Virus record (IMG/VR): IMGVR_UViG_3300044699_000165
Span: 1 to 36,059 of that record
DNA from: a virus
Strand: one strand, 5' to 3'
DNA length: 36,059 bases
The position numbers and the translations under genes are program-made. A model generated the notes under the pieces. It worked only from the letters and a program-made list of their open reading frames with translations. It did not search any database and was not told where the DNA came from. This document shows positions 19,643 through 25,926 of this stretch, one piece after another (positions within the stretch are counted from its first letter, which is position 1; every line of letters begins with the position of its first letter).

Positions 19643-19903
19643 CTACCGGCGACTCCGTTTGGCTGCAACGGTTCTGTAGTCCTCGTAGTACGCACTGGAC
19701 TTCTCCGTGCAACCCACCCCAAGACACCCCTTACGCCTGCGGTAGAGGGAAGCGTGGGGACATGTGGTGGAATCGCTCTCTGGATCGACGCCGCAGACGC
19801 CACGCTCAGACACGACGATCGGCAACGCCTTGCGACCCGGCCTCTCGCCCTCCAGCGCAGCGACCCTGCCTTCGAGGGAGGCGACCCTGGACTCCAAGCT
19901 CAC
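19643..19903 (-). CDS. Coiled-coil plus Cys-cluster small protein
   Basis: GTG start at 19903, overlapping the preceding stop as GTGA with GGAGG eight bases upstream; about 86 residues. The N-terminus is a short coiled coil (LESRVASLEGRVAALEGE). Then comes a Cys-rich region with CGVDPESDSTTCPHASLYRR and KGCLGVGCTEKSSAYYEDYR. This Cys pattern with YRRRxGC-G-C and YY-YR is a recurrent small actinophage family, probably zinc-binding, of unknown role. It is the last gene of the accessory operon before terminase. Confidence 0.65.
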   Translation of the reverse strand: MSLESRVASLEGRVAALEGERPGRKALPIVVSERGVCGVDPESDSTTCPHASLYRRRKGCLGVGCTEKSSAYYEDYRTVAAKRSRR

Positions 19904-19995
19904 TCGCGCCACCTCCAGCGCAAGTAGAAGCTGACCCCGGTGAGCACGATCGCCGCTCCGCTGATCACGAGGGAGGCAACCTGGAGCCCGTTCAC
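19900..19995 (-). CDS. Single-helix membrane microprotein
   Basis: GTG start at 19995 overlaps the upstream stop as GTGA, and its own stop overlaps the next start the same way. 31 residues: a short N-terminus, one hydrophobic helix (LVISGAAIVLTGVSFYL) and a basic tail (RWRWRE), so N-out/C-in by the positive-inside rule. Too short for family assignment. Coupling on both sides is the main evidence for it. Confidence 0.5.
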   Translation of the reverse strand: MNGLQVASLVISGAAIVLTGVSFYLRWRWRE

Positions 19996-20279
19996 GATGC
20001 GATGGGCGGCGACACCACGATCCGGTACACCAGACCGTTGGGGCCGAGGCCGTACAGGTTGCCCTCGGCGTTCGGCTCTTCGAACTGCCAGGACACGCCG
20101 TCCCGATGGGCGCACGTGTCGCGCATCCCCTCGATCAGGGCCTCGGCATCGGCCTTGGTCTTCGCCTCGTGCCGGCGAGTGGTGAGTTCGTCGTGCATGG
20201 GGCCCGTTCGAAGCTCGATGGTGTAATGCTCAGCCACGTCGGGCCACTCCAGTGGTAGTTCGGGTTGTACAGAGGTCAT
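19992..20279 (-). CDS. Unknown small protein
   Basis: ATG 20279 (MTSVQPELPLEWPDVAEHYT); 95 residues, one frame, ending YRIVVSPPIAS at 19992. It has an alpha/beta-looking sequence (EHYTIELRTGPMHDELTTRR, KTKADAEALIEGMRDTCAHR, LYGLGPNGLVYRIVV). There is no ribosome-binding site. Instead a -10-like TAGGTT lies six bases upstream with TTGCAA 17 bases further, so it may be expressed from its own leaderless promoter. The family is not recognised. Confidence 0.6.
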   Translation of the reverse strand: MTSVQPELPLEWPDVAEHYTIELRTGPMHDELTTRRHEAKTKADAEALIEGMRDTCAHRDGVSWQFEEPNAEGNLYGLGPNGLVYRIVVSPPIAS

Positions 20280-20285
20280 GTTGCA

Positions 20286-20314
20286 AACCTATCCGTTTCG
20301 TTTATCGTTTGCAA
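20286..20314 (-). promoter_or_regulatory. Candidate leaderless promoter TTGCAA-17-TAGGTT
   Basis: On the minus strand, TTGCAA (20309-20314), a 17-base spacer and TAGGTT (20286-20291), then six bases to the ATG. Transcription would start at or near the A of ATG. The same DNA holds a 9-bp inverted repeat (GTTGCAAAC ... GTTTGCAAC) that could be an operator. It overlaps the end of the upstream gene. Confidence 0.45.
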
Positions 20315-20564
20315 CGCTGCCGATGCGCTTACGGAGTGCTTTCAGGGCCTCCGTTGCCGTGTCCAGCTTGATCTGGAGGACGCCCAACGTCTTCGCCTTG
20401 TCGTCCGGAGTGGGGGACCTGCGGCGGTAGTCCTCCATTGCCACGGTGACCTCCATGAGGTGCGCTTCCAAGGCGCTGTAGATCTCCTCGATCGACCAGC
20501 GGTCGAAACGCGTCTCCTCCGTGGGGAGGGGTGGGATCGGGGTCTTGTCCGTCCTGCGCCTCAT
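20289..20564 (-). CDS. Unknown small helical protein
   Basis: ATG 20564 (MRRRTDKTPIPPLPTEETRF) overlaps the upstream stop as ATGA; 91 residues, one frame. After a basic Pro-rich start it is mostly helical (WSIEEIYSALEAHLMEVTVA, KTLGVLQIKLDTATEALKAL) with a basic tail. No metal or enzyme motif. It is part of the start-stop-coupled operon 21.2-19.6 kb. Family not recognised. Confidence 0.6.
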   Translation of the reverse strand: MRRRTDKTPIPPLPTEETRFDRWSIEEIYSALEAHLMEVTVAMEDYRRRSPTPDDKAKTLGVLQIKLDTATEALKALRKRIGSVANDKRNG

Positions 20565-20814
20565 CGCCACTTCGCCGGCCCCACTTTCCGATCTCGTTGG
20601 GCTTGACCCGGGGCATCGTCTTGTGCGGGGCCTCGGAGCGCTCGCAGAGCCCGAAGTGCAGCCCGCTCTCGCGCACCCGCAGACGCCAGCCGTGCGTCGA
20701 GCGCCGGAACGGCGGGAGGTCTTCGACCAACCATGCACGGGTCCATATCGACCTATCACCAGGATCATGCTCAATGCCCCAGTACACGGGCCCGACTCCG
20801 TGGATCCTGATCAC
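20561..20814 (-). CDS. Unknown small protein
   Basis: GTG start at 20814 (read MIRIHGVGPVYWGIEHD), overlapping the KTSC gene stop as GTGA; about 84 residues. It reads RSIWTRAWLVEDLPPFRRST, HGWRLRVRESGLHFGLCERS and ends NEIGKVGPAKWR after a probable frame change near 20580. Several Trp and Arg residues suggest a compact beta fold. Family unknown; expressed with its neighbours. Confidence 0.5.
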
Positions 20815-21197
20815 AGGCCCAGCTTGGAATGCGCGTCGTTGCTGGGGGCGTCGATCTCGTCGGGCGTCATCTGGCGGTACTCGTAGCTGTTCATGGCGCT
20901 GTTGATGTACTTGCCCTTCGAGGACGCCCGGATGAAGCTGCGGAAGCGCTCGTAGGGCACGTCGAGGTAGATGTACGGCGTGTTGGAGCGGGGCCACCTG
21001 ACGTGAACTGCACGGTTCTGGTAGTCGTAGCGGATGGCCTCGACACGGCTGCTGTTGACCTCGATCCAAGGCCCACAGTCGTGCTGCTCCTCGTCGTACG
21101 CCTCGTCGTGGACGTAGCGGCCGGCGTGGACCTTGCGCTGAGGCTTCTGACCCTTGCCAGTGACCTGCGAGATCTTCTTGGGTGGTGCCTTGGCCAC
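20811..21197 (-). CDS. KTSC-domain protein
   Basis: GTG start at 21197; 128 residues, one frame. The N-terminus is basic (MAKAPPKKISQVTGKGQKPQ). From about residue 45 it matches the KTSC domain pattern: NSSRVEAIRYDYQNRAVHVR, TPYIYLDVPYERFRSFIRAS and GKYINSAMNSYEYRQ. KTSC domains occur alone in phages and at the end of some lysyl-tRNA synthetases; their biochemical role is not settled. An AGGA element lies upstream. Confidence 0.7.
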   Translation of the reverse strand: MAKAPPKKISQVTGKGQKPQRKVHAGRYVHDEAYDEEQHDCGPWIEVNSSRVEAIRYDYQNRAVHVRWPRSNTPYIYLDVPYERFRSFIRASSKGKYINSAMNSYEYRQMTPDEIDAPSNDAHSKLGL

Positions 21198-21206
21198 GAC
21201 CAGATC

Positions 21207-21761
21207 CTAAGCGCAGTCGTCTTCGTGCTCAGCGAGGGCGTCCAGGCTCTCGCAGACCTTGCCGCACCAGATGCACACGCGCTCGCGCTCCTCGGCCTCC
21301 TGGCGCTCCTTCTCGTTGAGCGCCGCCCGCTCGATCTCCTCCCAGGTGCGGATCTTGCGGATCTCGTCCAGCATGTGCGCGGCACTGTTGGCTGGCAGCC
21401 CGTCCTCCGTCTCGACCAGGTACACCTTGCCCTGAGCGTCGAGGATGACCTTGTCGCGCTCCTTGGCCAGACCCGTCTCGACGGCCTCGAAGACCTTGGC
21501 GTGGAACTCAGGGTCGGTGTGGTAGCGCTGGAAGAAGCGCTCTAGCCACGCATCTCCTCGAAGCCCTGGCGGAAGGATGAGTTCGGCGCTGACCTTGGCC
21601 TTGCGGTTTGCTTCCTTGGTCTGCTCGATGTGGAGGAGCCAGCGGGCCTCTTCTGCGACGCGGCGCGCTTGCTCCCCGAGGTGGCGCGCTTCTTGGCGGC
21701 GGGCTTTACGCCGACCTGGGCCATCATTGTCTTGAGGATCAAATAGTTGTCGCTGAGCCAC
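21207..21761 (-). CDS. Charged helical protein with C-terminal zinc finger
   Basis: GTG start at 21761 gives one clean 184-residue frame ending ALAEHEDDCA. The N-terminal third is a charged helix (RRKARRQEARHLGEQARRVA), then WLERFFQRYHTDPEFHAKVF. The C-terminus has CIWCGKVCESLDALAEHED, a probable C2HC/C2H2 zinc site. The first 220 bases overlap the previous gene in another frame, which is unusual for this compact genome. Either the overlap is real or one of the two ends is distorted by an indel. Function unknown. Confidence 0.55.
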   Translation of the reverse strand: MAQRQLFDPQDNDGPGRRKARRQEARHLGEQARRVAEEARWLLHIEQTKEANRKAKVSAELILPPGLRGDAWLERFFQRYHTDPEFHAKVFEAVETGLAKERDKVILDAQGKVYLVETEDGLPANSAAHMLDEIRKIRTWEEIERAALNEKERQEAEERERVCIWCGKVCESLDALAEHEDDCA

Positions 21762-22195
21762 TTGTTCTCCGCTCGCAAGGTCTTGACCACCACCAACTCC
21801 TCGGTGAAGGCGGGGTCAGCCATCAGGGTTGCGACGGTCATGCAGACCGCTCTGGTGACGACGTCACACTGCTCAGGCGGGACCTGAGTCGCGACGTACG
21901 CCGCGATCCTCCTCGCCAGTTCGTCCTGTGGCTCCACCGGTCCAATCGTGGCAGTGCCGCAGTACCCCTCCTGCACGTCGTGGGGGTTCCACGACGTCAG
22001 GCCGCAGCGGGGGCAGGTGATGGACGGACCGAACGTGACGCCATCGGCGTGACGTAGTGCGGCGGCACCACGGGCTGTCCACCAGCGTCGAGAACGTGTA
22101 GGCGCAGTTCGGGCACTGGCGACCCAGCGCTCGTGGTCGACGTTGATGGCGCGACCGCCAGGGCAAGTGAACGGCGGATCGTTAGCCGGGGGCAT
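21542..22195 (-). CDS. Double zinc-ribbon protein with basic tail
   Basis: ATG 22195 (MPPANDPPFTCPGGRAINV), inside the last codons of the upstream zinc-ribbon gene. Merged reading: QCPNCAYTFSTLVD, then after a frame change near 22050 FGPSITCPRCGLTSWNPHDV and QEGYCGTATIGPVEPQDELA. A helical domain follows (EELVVVKTLRAENKWLSDNY) and a Lys/Arg/Ser-rich tail. CPxC-type pairs suggest nucleic-acid or protein-binding zinc ribbons common in actinophages. Overlap with the next gene is discussed there. About 215 residues. Confidence 0.5.
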   Translation of the reverse strand: MPPANDPPFTCPGGRAINVDHERWVASARTAPTRSRRWWTARGAAALRHADGVTFGPSITCPRCGLTSWNPHDVQEGYCGTATIGPVEPQDELARRIAAYVATQVPPEQCDVVTRAVCMTVATLMADPAFTEELVVVKTLRAENKWLSDNYLILKTMMAQVGVKPAAKKRATSGSKRAASQKRPAGSSTSSRPRKQTARPRSAPNSSFRQGFEEMRG

Positions 22196-22316
22196 GGTCG
22201 TCCTCCCATCCGCAGAACACCTCGCGGCAGTACCAGTCGTCGGGCGCCGACGACTCGACCGGTCCACCGCAGCGCGGGCACCGAGGGGAATCGGACGGCG
22301 GTCCATCGGCGCTCAC
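22182..22316 (-). CDS. Zinc-ribbon microprotein
   Basis: GTG at 22316 overlaps the upstream stop as GTGA; stop TAA at 22182. 43 residues with PRCPRCGGPVESSAPDDWYC and CREVFCGW, four or five cysteines forming one zinc ribbon. The next gene starts 14 bases before its end. Coding support comes from the coupled start and the complete Cys pattern. Function unknown. Confidence 0.6.
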   Translation of the reverse strand: MSADGPPSDSPRCPRCGGPVESSAPDDWYCREVFCGWEDDHAPG

Positions 22317-22435
22317 AGCTTCATCCACGCCAGCGCTCCCAGGGTCATCAGGCCGATCATCCCCAGGGCGACGAGGAGGAGGAAGTAGTAGTCGGTCGAC
22401 TGATCGTCGCGATGGGTCGAGGGCCGCTTGCTCAC
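22313..22435 (-). CDS. Single-pass membrane microprotein
   Basis: GTG start at 22435, coupled by GTGA to the upstream stop, and coupled the same way to the next gene. 40 residues: a polar basic N-terminus (SKRPSTHRDDQSTDYY), then one hydrophobic helix (FLLLVALGMIGLMTLGALAW) and MKL. Probably N-in inner-membrane. Family unknown; possibly involved in lysis or superinfection, but nothing specific shows this. Confidence 0.55.
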   Translation of the reverse strand: MSKRPSTHRDDQSTDYYFLLLVALGMIGLMTLGALAWMKL

Positions 22436-22578
22436 AGCAGGCGCTCCATGATCGCCATCACGGTCTTCTTGAGTTCGTCGTGGTCGTCCTGCAACGTGGC
22501 CACCTCGCTCTCCAGTTGCCGGACCTTCTCTTCGAGCGCTTCGATCTGCTCGACCACCCGCCCGTCTGCCATCACCAT
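22432..22578 (-). CDS. Coiled-coil microprotein
   Basis: ATG 22578 overlaps the upstream stop as TGATG; 48 residues ending MAIMERLL. Almost entirely a coiled coil with clear heptads (VEQIEALEEKVRQLESEVAT, LQDDHDELKKTVMAIM). Such single-helix proteins are frequent in actinophage accessory operons, and oligomerisation is the only property that can be inferred. An internal ATG (22572) is a possible alternative start. Confidence 0.6.
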   Translation of the reverse strand: MVMADGRVVEQIEALEEKVRQLESEVATLQDDHDELKKTVMAIMERLL

Positions 22579-23036
22579 CAGTCCTCATCCTCCAGCATGA
22601 CTGTGCACGGCCGCACTTGGCCGATGTGGGTCCAGAACGTCTTGCCGGTGTGCCGGCGAAGCTCGATGTACATGCCAACCGGGCCGCGACGGTCCTTGAT
22701 GTCGGGCGGCTCGAAGGTCGGCGTGGGGTCCACGACGAAGTAGGTCTGGTTCTTGGTGCCGGTCCAGCGGACCTCCTGGTCCTCCTGCAAGCTCTCCCAG
22801 AACGTCCACCACTTGGAGCGCCGCAGGCTCTCCATGATCTCCTGCTGAGGCGTCAGGCGGTGCACAGGAACGTAGGGGTGGATCCGCTTGTGCTCGGCGT
22901 TGCACCACTGGCGCAGCGCGCTCTGCGTCTCGGGGGAGATGATCTCGGACTCCATGGCCGTGCTGAGCGACGAGCGGAACAAGGCGATGACCTGATCGAT
23001 CGTCTCGTCGTCGTCGTCAAGCGTCCAGATGTCCAT
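22578..23036 (-). CDS. Unknown acidic protein
   Basis: ATG 23036 (MDIWTLDDDDETIDQVIALF), overlapping the end of the lipoprotein gene by one base; 152 residues, intact. The N-terminal half is helical (FRSSLSTAMESEIISPETQS, RQWCNAEHKRIHPYVPVHRL). The C-terminal half is beta-rich and aromatic (VRWTGTKNQTYFVVDPTPTF, GMYIELRRHTGKTFWTHIGQ). No motif of a known enzyme. Family not recognised. Confidence 0.65.
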   Translation of the reverse strand: MDIWTLDDDDETIDQVIALFRSSLSTAMESEIISPETQSALRQWCNAEHKRIHPYVPVHRLTPQQEIMESLRRSKWWTFWESLQEDQEVRWTGTKNQTYFVVDPTPTFEPPDIKDRRGPVGMYIELRRHTGKTFWTHIGQVRPCTVMLEDED

Positions 23037-23368
23037 CAGCCGCTGCCTGCGTTCACCACGCTGCGCGGCGTGCCGGTGACGATCTCCATCGGCTGCTCGG
23101 TGTTGGAGCCCTCACAGGCCCAGTCGTTGTAGATCAGGATGAAGATGCGGTCGGTGGTGGTCCACGATCCGATCACCTGCCCGCCGATCGTCACGCACTT
23201 GTGCTGCTGGTTGGGGTAGCCATCGGCGCTGACGACGATGGTCACCGGACCGGTGTCGGTCGCCTGGTCGGCCTGGTTCAGGTCTTGGCGCCCGACGTCA
23301 TCGTCGTCGCCGCACGAGGCGGCGGCGAGGAGGAGTGGGGGGATCAGCAGGAGCAGGGGTCGTTTCAT
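23036..23368 (-). CDS. Secreted lipoprotein, unknown
   Basis: ATG 23368 (MKRPLLLLIPPLLLAAASCG); 110 residues. The first 18 residues are a typical lipoprotein signal: basic start, hydrophobic core and lipobox AAASC, followed by an Asp-rich +2 to +5 stretch (GDDDD). The mature part is a small beta domain with two further cysteines (HKCVTIGGQVIGSWTTTD, IYNDWACEGSNTEQP), probably a disulphide. Phage lipoproteins made in infected or lysogenic cells often block superinfection; here that is an inference. Confidence 0.7.
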   Translation of the reverse strand: MKRPLLLLIPPLLLAAASCGDDDDVGRQDLNQADQATDTGPVTIVVSADGYPNQQHKCVTIGGQVIGSWTTTDRIFILIYNDWACEGSNTEQPMEIVTGTPRSVVNAGSG

Positions 23369-23513
23369 GGTTCATCATCTCCAGGCACTTGGGACAGGTC
23401 ACGTCGAGGGTCCACACCGTCACGTCCTGGGCCACGACGCCCTTCTCACGGCCGCACTTGGTCGTGATGGCCGAGCCCTTGCGCTCCTTGAGCAGGCAGA
23501 CGGCGAAGGGCAT
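23298..23513 (-). CDS. Small Cys-containing protein
   Basis: ATG 23513 (MPFAVCLLKERKGSAITTKC) overlaps the upstream stop as TGATG. It reads CGREKGVVAQDVTVWTLDVT and CPKCLEM. The cysteines (C...CG...CPKC) suggest a zinc site. As printed, the frame overlaps the lipoprotein start by 70 bases with a low-complexity Pro/Arg tail. A one-base shift near 23375 would instead end it DDEP with an ATGA overlap, which fits the operon better. About 45-71 residues. Confidence 0.45.
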   Translation of the reverse strand: MPFAVCLLKERKGSAITTKCGREKGVVAQDVTVWTLDVTCPKCLEMMNHETTPAPADPPTPPRRRLVRRRR

Positions 23514-23666
23514 CAGAAGACCAGGGAGACGCTCTCCCCGTCCTCGGAGATGGCGACGTCCTGGAGTTCCCAGGACCCCGGGCGATCGGTGATCTTGAAG
23601 AGGCCCACGGACGTCGAGGTCAGCGGGCATCAGGTCGAGCTTGGTGATCAGTTCGTTGACGGTCAT
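23513..23666 (-). CDS. Small phage protein, unknown
   Basis: ATG 23666 (MTVNELITKLDLMPADLDV), frame change near 23605, then LFKITDRPGSWELQDVAISE ending DGESVSLVF. About 50 residues. MTVNELI-L--MP-D--V followed by a short beta pair is a recurrent small family in tailed phages, of unknown function. It is the first gene after the tRNA cluster and has a -10-like TATGCT six bases upstream, with no ribosome site. Confidence 0.5.
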
Positions 23667-23672
23667 GTTGTA

Positions 23673-23678
23673 AGCATA
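23673..23678 (-). promoter_or_regulatory. Candidate leaderless -10 element TATGCT
   Basis: TATGCT followed by six bases (TACAAC) and then the ATG of the 23666 gene. A CTGCAAACGG lies upstream, similar to the -35 area of the 20279 gene, but the spacing (14) is short. Confidence 0.35.
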
Positions 23679-23698
23679 CCATTCGGAACCGTTTGCAG

Positions 23699-23769
23699 TG
23701 GGCAGTGAGGGGATCGAACCCCCGACCTCTGGGTGTGATCCAGATGCTCTTCCGCTGAGCTAACCGCCC
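23699..23769 (-). tRNA. tRNA-Val (anticodon CAC)
   Basis: Complete cloverleaf: acceptor GGGCGGT/ACTGCCC, D arm GCTC..GAGC, anticodon stem TCTGG/CCAGA with loop ATCACAC, and T arm GGGGG TTCGATC CCCTC. 71 nt, discriminator A, CCA not encoded. Reads GUG. Confidence 0.9.
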
Positions 23770-23770
23770 G

Positions 23771-23844
23771 TGGGCGAGGGGGGGAATCGAACCCCCGACA
23801 ACCTGCGTGTCATACAGGTGCTCTGCCAACTGAGCTACCCGCCC
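23771..23844 (-). tRNA. tRNA-Val (anticodon GAC)
   Basis: Acceptor GGGCGGG/CTCGCCC, D arm GCTC..GAGC, anticodon stem CCTGT/GCAGG with loop ATGACAC, T loop TTCGATT. 74 nt, discriminator A. Reads GUC/GUU. It lies one base from its neighbours on the same transcript. Confidence 0.9.
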
Positions 23845-23845
23845 T

Positions 23846-23921
23846 TGGAGTGGACGACGGGGGTCGAACCCGCGGCCTCGACCTTGGCAAGGTCGCGCTC
23901 TGCCAACTGAGCTACGTCCAC
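23846..23921 (-). tRNA. tRNA-Gly (anticodon GCC)
   Basis: Acceptor GTGGACG/CGTCCAC, anticodon stem CGACC/GGTCG with loop TTGCCAA, T loop TTCGACC. Discriminator T followed by encoded CCA (23846-23848), the only one of the set with encoded CCA. Reads GGC. Confidence 0.9.
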
Positions 23922-23922
23922 G

Positions 23923-23996
23923 TGGAGACGGCGGGGATCGAACCCGCGCCCTCTGCCATGCCATGGCAGCGCTCTTCCAGACTGAGCTACGTCCCC
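23923..23996 (-). tRNA. tRNA-Ala (anticodon GGC)
   Basis: Acceptor GGGGACG/CGTCTCC with one G-T pair, D arm GCTC..GAGC, anticodon stem CTGCC/GGCAG with loop ATGGCAT, T arm GCGGG TTCGATC CCCGC. 74 nt, discriminator A. First tRNA of the four-gene array, directly after the stop of the preceding gene. Confidence 0.9.
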
Positions 23997-24251
23997 CTAC
24001 CTTCCGGGGTCCTCATTGTAAGATCCCCAGTCTGCCGCCACCTTGGCCAGTTCCACCTGATTGCGGTAGCTGGGGAAGTGGTTCCACAGATACTCAGCTA
24101 TGCGGAAGGTCAGAGGCGAGTATCGGACCGGGGCCGTGTGGACCGCCGCGTTGCTCTCGTCGAGGTGGACGTTCTGACGCAAGCAGTGCCACAGCACCTC
24201 GTGCAGAGCCATCTTCTCCGGGATGTTGGGCAGTTCGTGAACGGTCGTCAT
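23997..24251 (-). CDS. Unknown small protein before the tRNA array
   Basis: ATG 24251 (MTTVHELPNIPEKMALHEVL), coupled to the upstream stop as ATGA; 84 residues, intact. Helical with aromatic and His residues (WHCLRQNVHLDESNAAVHTA, FRIAEYLWNHFPSYRNQVEL). The stop is immediately followed by the tRNA-Ala 5' end, so the messenger is probably cut by RNase P there. A variant of the dispersed palindrome (24090-24101) lies within the coding sequence. Confidence 0.6.
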   Translation of the reverse strand: MTTVHELPNIPEKMALHEVLWHCLRQNVHLDESNAAVHTAPVRYSPLTFRIAEYLWNHFPSYRNQVELAKVAADWGSYNEDPGR

Positions 24252-24388
24252 CGGCCTCTCCCGGTCGTCGGGCAGTGCTTGGCGCAGTAGTAGTACACGT
24301 GGAAGCAGGTGGCGCGGTCCCGGCAGCCGAACTTCTCACACCTCTTCACCTCGGTCGGATCGGTCAGGTGGCCCACACACATGCTCAT
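24248..24388 (-). CDS. Cys-rich microprotein
   Basis: ATG 24388 (MSMCVGHLTDPTEVKRCEKF) with GGGAGGATCAGC upstream; 46 residues, ending TTGRGR with an ATGA overlap. The cysteines form CEKFGCRDRATC...YYYCAKHC, probably one or two zinc sites. Function unknown. Coupling to the next gene and a good ribosome site support coding. Confidence 0.6.
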   Translation of the reverse strand: MSMCVGHLTDPTEVKRCEKFGCRDRATCFHVYYYCAKHCPTTGRGR

Positions 24389-24411
24389 ACATGCTGATCC
24401 TCCCACGTCTC

Positions 24412-24777
24412 TCACCGGCCAGCAAGTGCTCCCGTCGCTGCGACCACACGAAGATGACCTTGATGACCCGCTCGTGGTCGCCCAGGCGCAGGGCCATCCT
24501 CGGCCTCATCGAGCACCTGGTGGCAGCAGGCGCACCGTTGTCGACGCGCTGGGGCCGCCCGCGTATCTCCTCCTTGTGCTGGCGATGCCAGTCCTTGACC
24601 TTGCGGGCCGAGACGTTGGGGAAGTCAGGCGGCTTGGCGCCGCACTGGCAGCCACCGGTGTGGCCCTCGATCTCCTCCCCGGTGAGCCGCGGGAAGTGCA
24701 ACTGCGAGTGGATCGGCAGGATGTGGCCCTCGTGCAGCAGGTGGTGCCCAGGGATCGGGGGGTTGGGCGTCGCTCAC
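24412..24777 (-). CDS. Unknown protein, frame-broken
   Basis: GTG 24777 (read MSDAQPP) overlaps the upstream stop as GTGA. A C6 run (G6 on the plus strand, near 24761) marks a likely indel, after which the frame gives GHHLLHEGHILPIHSQLHFP, LTGEEIEGHTGGCQCGAKPP and SARKVKDWHRQHKEEIRGRP. A second break near 24535 may lead to CCHQVLDEAEDG and a stop at 24412. The CQCGAKP with downstream CxxC and His suggests zinc binding, and RKVKDWHRQHKEEI looks like a DNA-binding helix. Roughly 120 residues. Confidence 0.45.
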
Positions 24778-25097
24778 AGATCGGGCAGCTTCCAGGCTTC
24801 CTCGCCTGAGAGTTCGCCCTTGGCGCTGGAAGTAGTCAGCGATGTCGAGCAGTTCGGCGCGCACCTTGGGGTCGGGGTGGTGCTCGCCCACCATCGCCAC
24901 CATCTGGGCGTAGGTCAGCAGGCAGGGCTGGCGAACTTGTCCTGGCGGCGGATCACTACGGCGTCCTTGATGGCCAGCGCCTCCAGGTCAGCGTGCATCC
25001 GTTCCTGGTACGCCGGCATGCTGGCGATCCACTCCAGGAAGTCCTGGCGGTTGTAGGTCACGTACTTCTCGTCGGTCGGCATGTCGGGGTCACTCAT
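24774..25097 (-). CDS. Unknown small protein
   Basis: ATG 25097 (MSDPDMPTDEKYVTYNRQDF), overlapping the end of the upstream gene. It reads LEWIASMPAYQERMHADLEA, then after a frame change near 24930 MVAMVGEHHPDPKVRAELLD, and ends KGELSGEEAWKLPDL at 24774. About 107 residues, acidic and helical. No known motif. Confidence 0.5.
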
Positions 25098-25586
25098 GGG
25101 GGTGCGACTCTAGCCAACAAGCGAACTGCTGCCCGTCGCTCGGGGCGGGGCAACGTGGGGAGTCGTGGGGGAGCAGCGGTCCGATCAGGGCGCAGAGGAC
25201 GGACGACCCCGGAAGGGATGAGGTCGCGGGGTCGTCCGATCCTGGGATCGGGGAGGAGGGGGCCGGTCGATAGGGGCCGGGATCGCCGTGAGTCCGCCAA
25301 CGACTGTCGTCCCGCAGTACCCGCAGACTTCGTCTGCGTCGGCCGACGCGTCCCGGTAGATCCGCCACGACCGAGGATGATCGCACGGCGCCTGGTCGAA
25401 AACGGTGATGGCCTCTAAGAGATTCTGGGTCGGCGTCAGGGTGCTTGTGGATGTGTTGGGGATAAGCCCGCCACGCCACGCTCTGACGGCGCTGACCAGG
25501 TCCCGGAACTGCCGCGCCCGGTCCAGCGGGATCTCGATCATGGCCACGTGCTCCATCGGGCCCTCGGTCAGGTTGTCACTCACCAT
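25090..25586 (-). CDS. Unknown protein with CxxC zinc site
   Basis: ATG 25586 (MVSDNLTEGPMEHVAMIEIP) overlaps the upstream stop. It reads RARQFRDLVSAVRAWRGGLI, TPTQNLLEAITVFDQAPCDH and DADEVCGYCGTTVVGGL. CDH plus CGYC could make a zinc ribbon. After about 25250 the frame becomes low-complexity Pro/Arg, and another frame gives a better end (GQQFACWLESHPHE). At least one frame change is likely. About 160 residues. Confidence 0.5.
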
Positions 25587-25801
25587 GGAACCCCAGCATC
25601 GCCGCTACCTCGTGCTGGGCCCACTCTCCTGACCAGCGCACCGGCCTCGCCGTCAGCGCCGTGGAGGGACGCCACGAGCCGGGCCTGGACCCCGATGCCG
25701 GCGTAGGCGTGGTCAGAGCAGTACGGGACCCCGTTGATGCAGAACCCCGTCTCCGCACCGCACGTGTCGCAGGGGAACACCTCTCGCATCATGGGCTCCA
25801 T
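25576..25801 (-). CDS. Small zinc-finger protein
   Basis: ATG 25801 (MEPMMREVFPCDTCGAETGF) with a weak GAGG four bases upstream; about 75 residues. CDTCGAETGFCINGVPYCSDH holds two Cys pairs plus His, a typical zinc ribbon. After a frame change near 25630 it ends WAQHEVAAMLGFHGE. It is the first gene of the minus accessory operon, divergent from the lipoprotein gene at 25927, with a shared control region between them. Confidence 0.55.
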
Positions 25802-25830
25802 CCTCGCACTACGGGGGGTGACAGCCCTGC

Positions 25831-25852
25831 GTATGATACTTTCTCTTAGAGA
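25831..25852. promoter_or_regulatory. Divergent control region element
   Basis: Between the divergent genes at 25801 and 25927. It holds GTATGATACTTTCTC (25831-25845), the reverse complement of a 14/15-matching element at 27938-27952, followed by an odd palindrome TCTCTTAGAGA (25842-25852). The minus strand reads TATCAT, a possible -10 for the 25801 gene, 30 bases from its start. Confidence 0.45.
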
Positions 25853-25926
25853 ACTGGGCGTCCCCTGGTATGTGACGGACTCCTTACGGTAGGGTTGCGG
25901 GCTCGTGACCACGACAAGGAGTTGCT

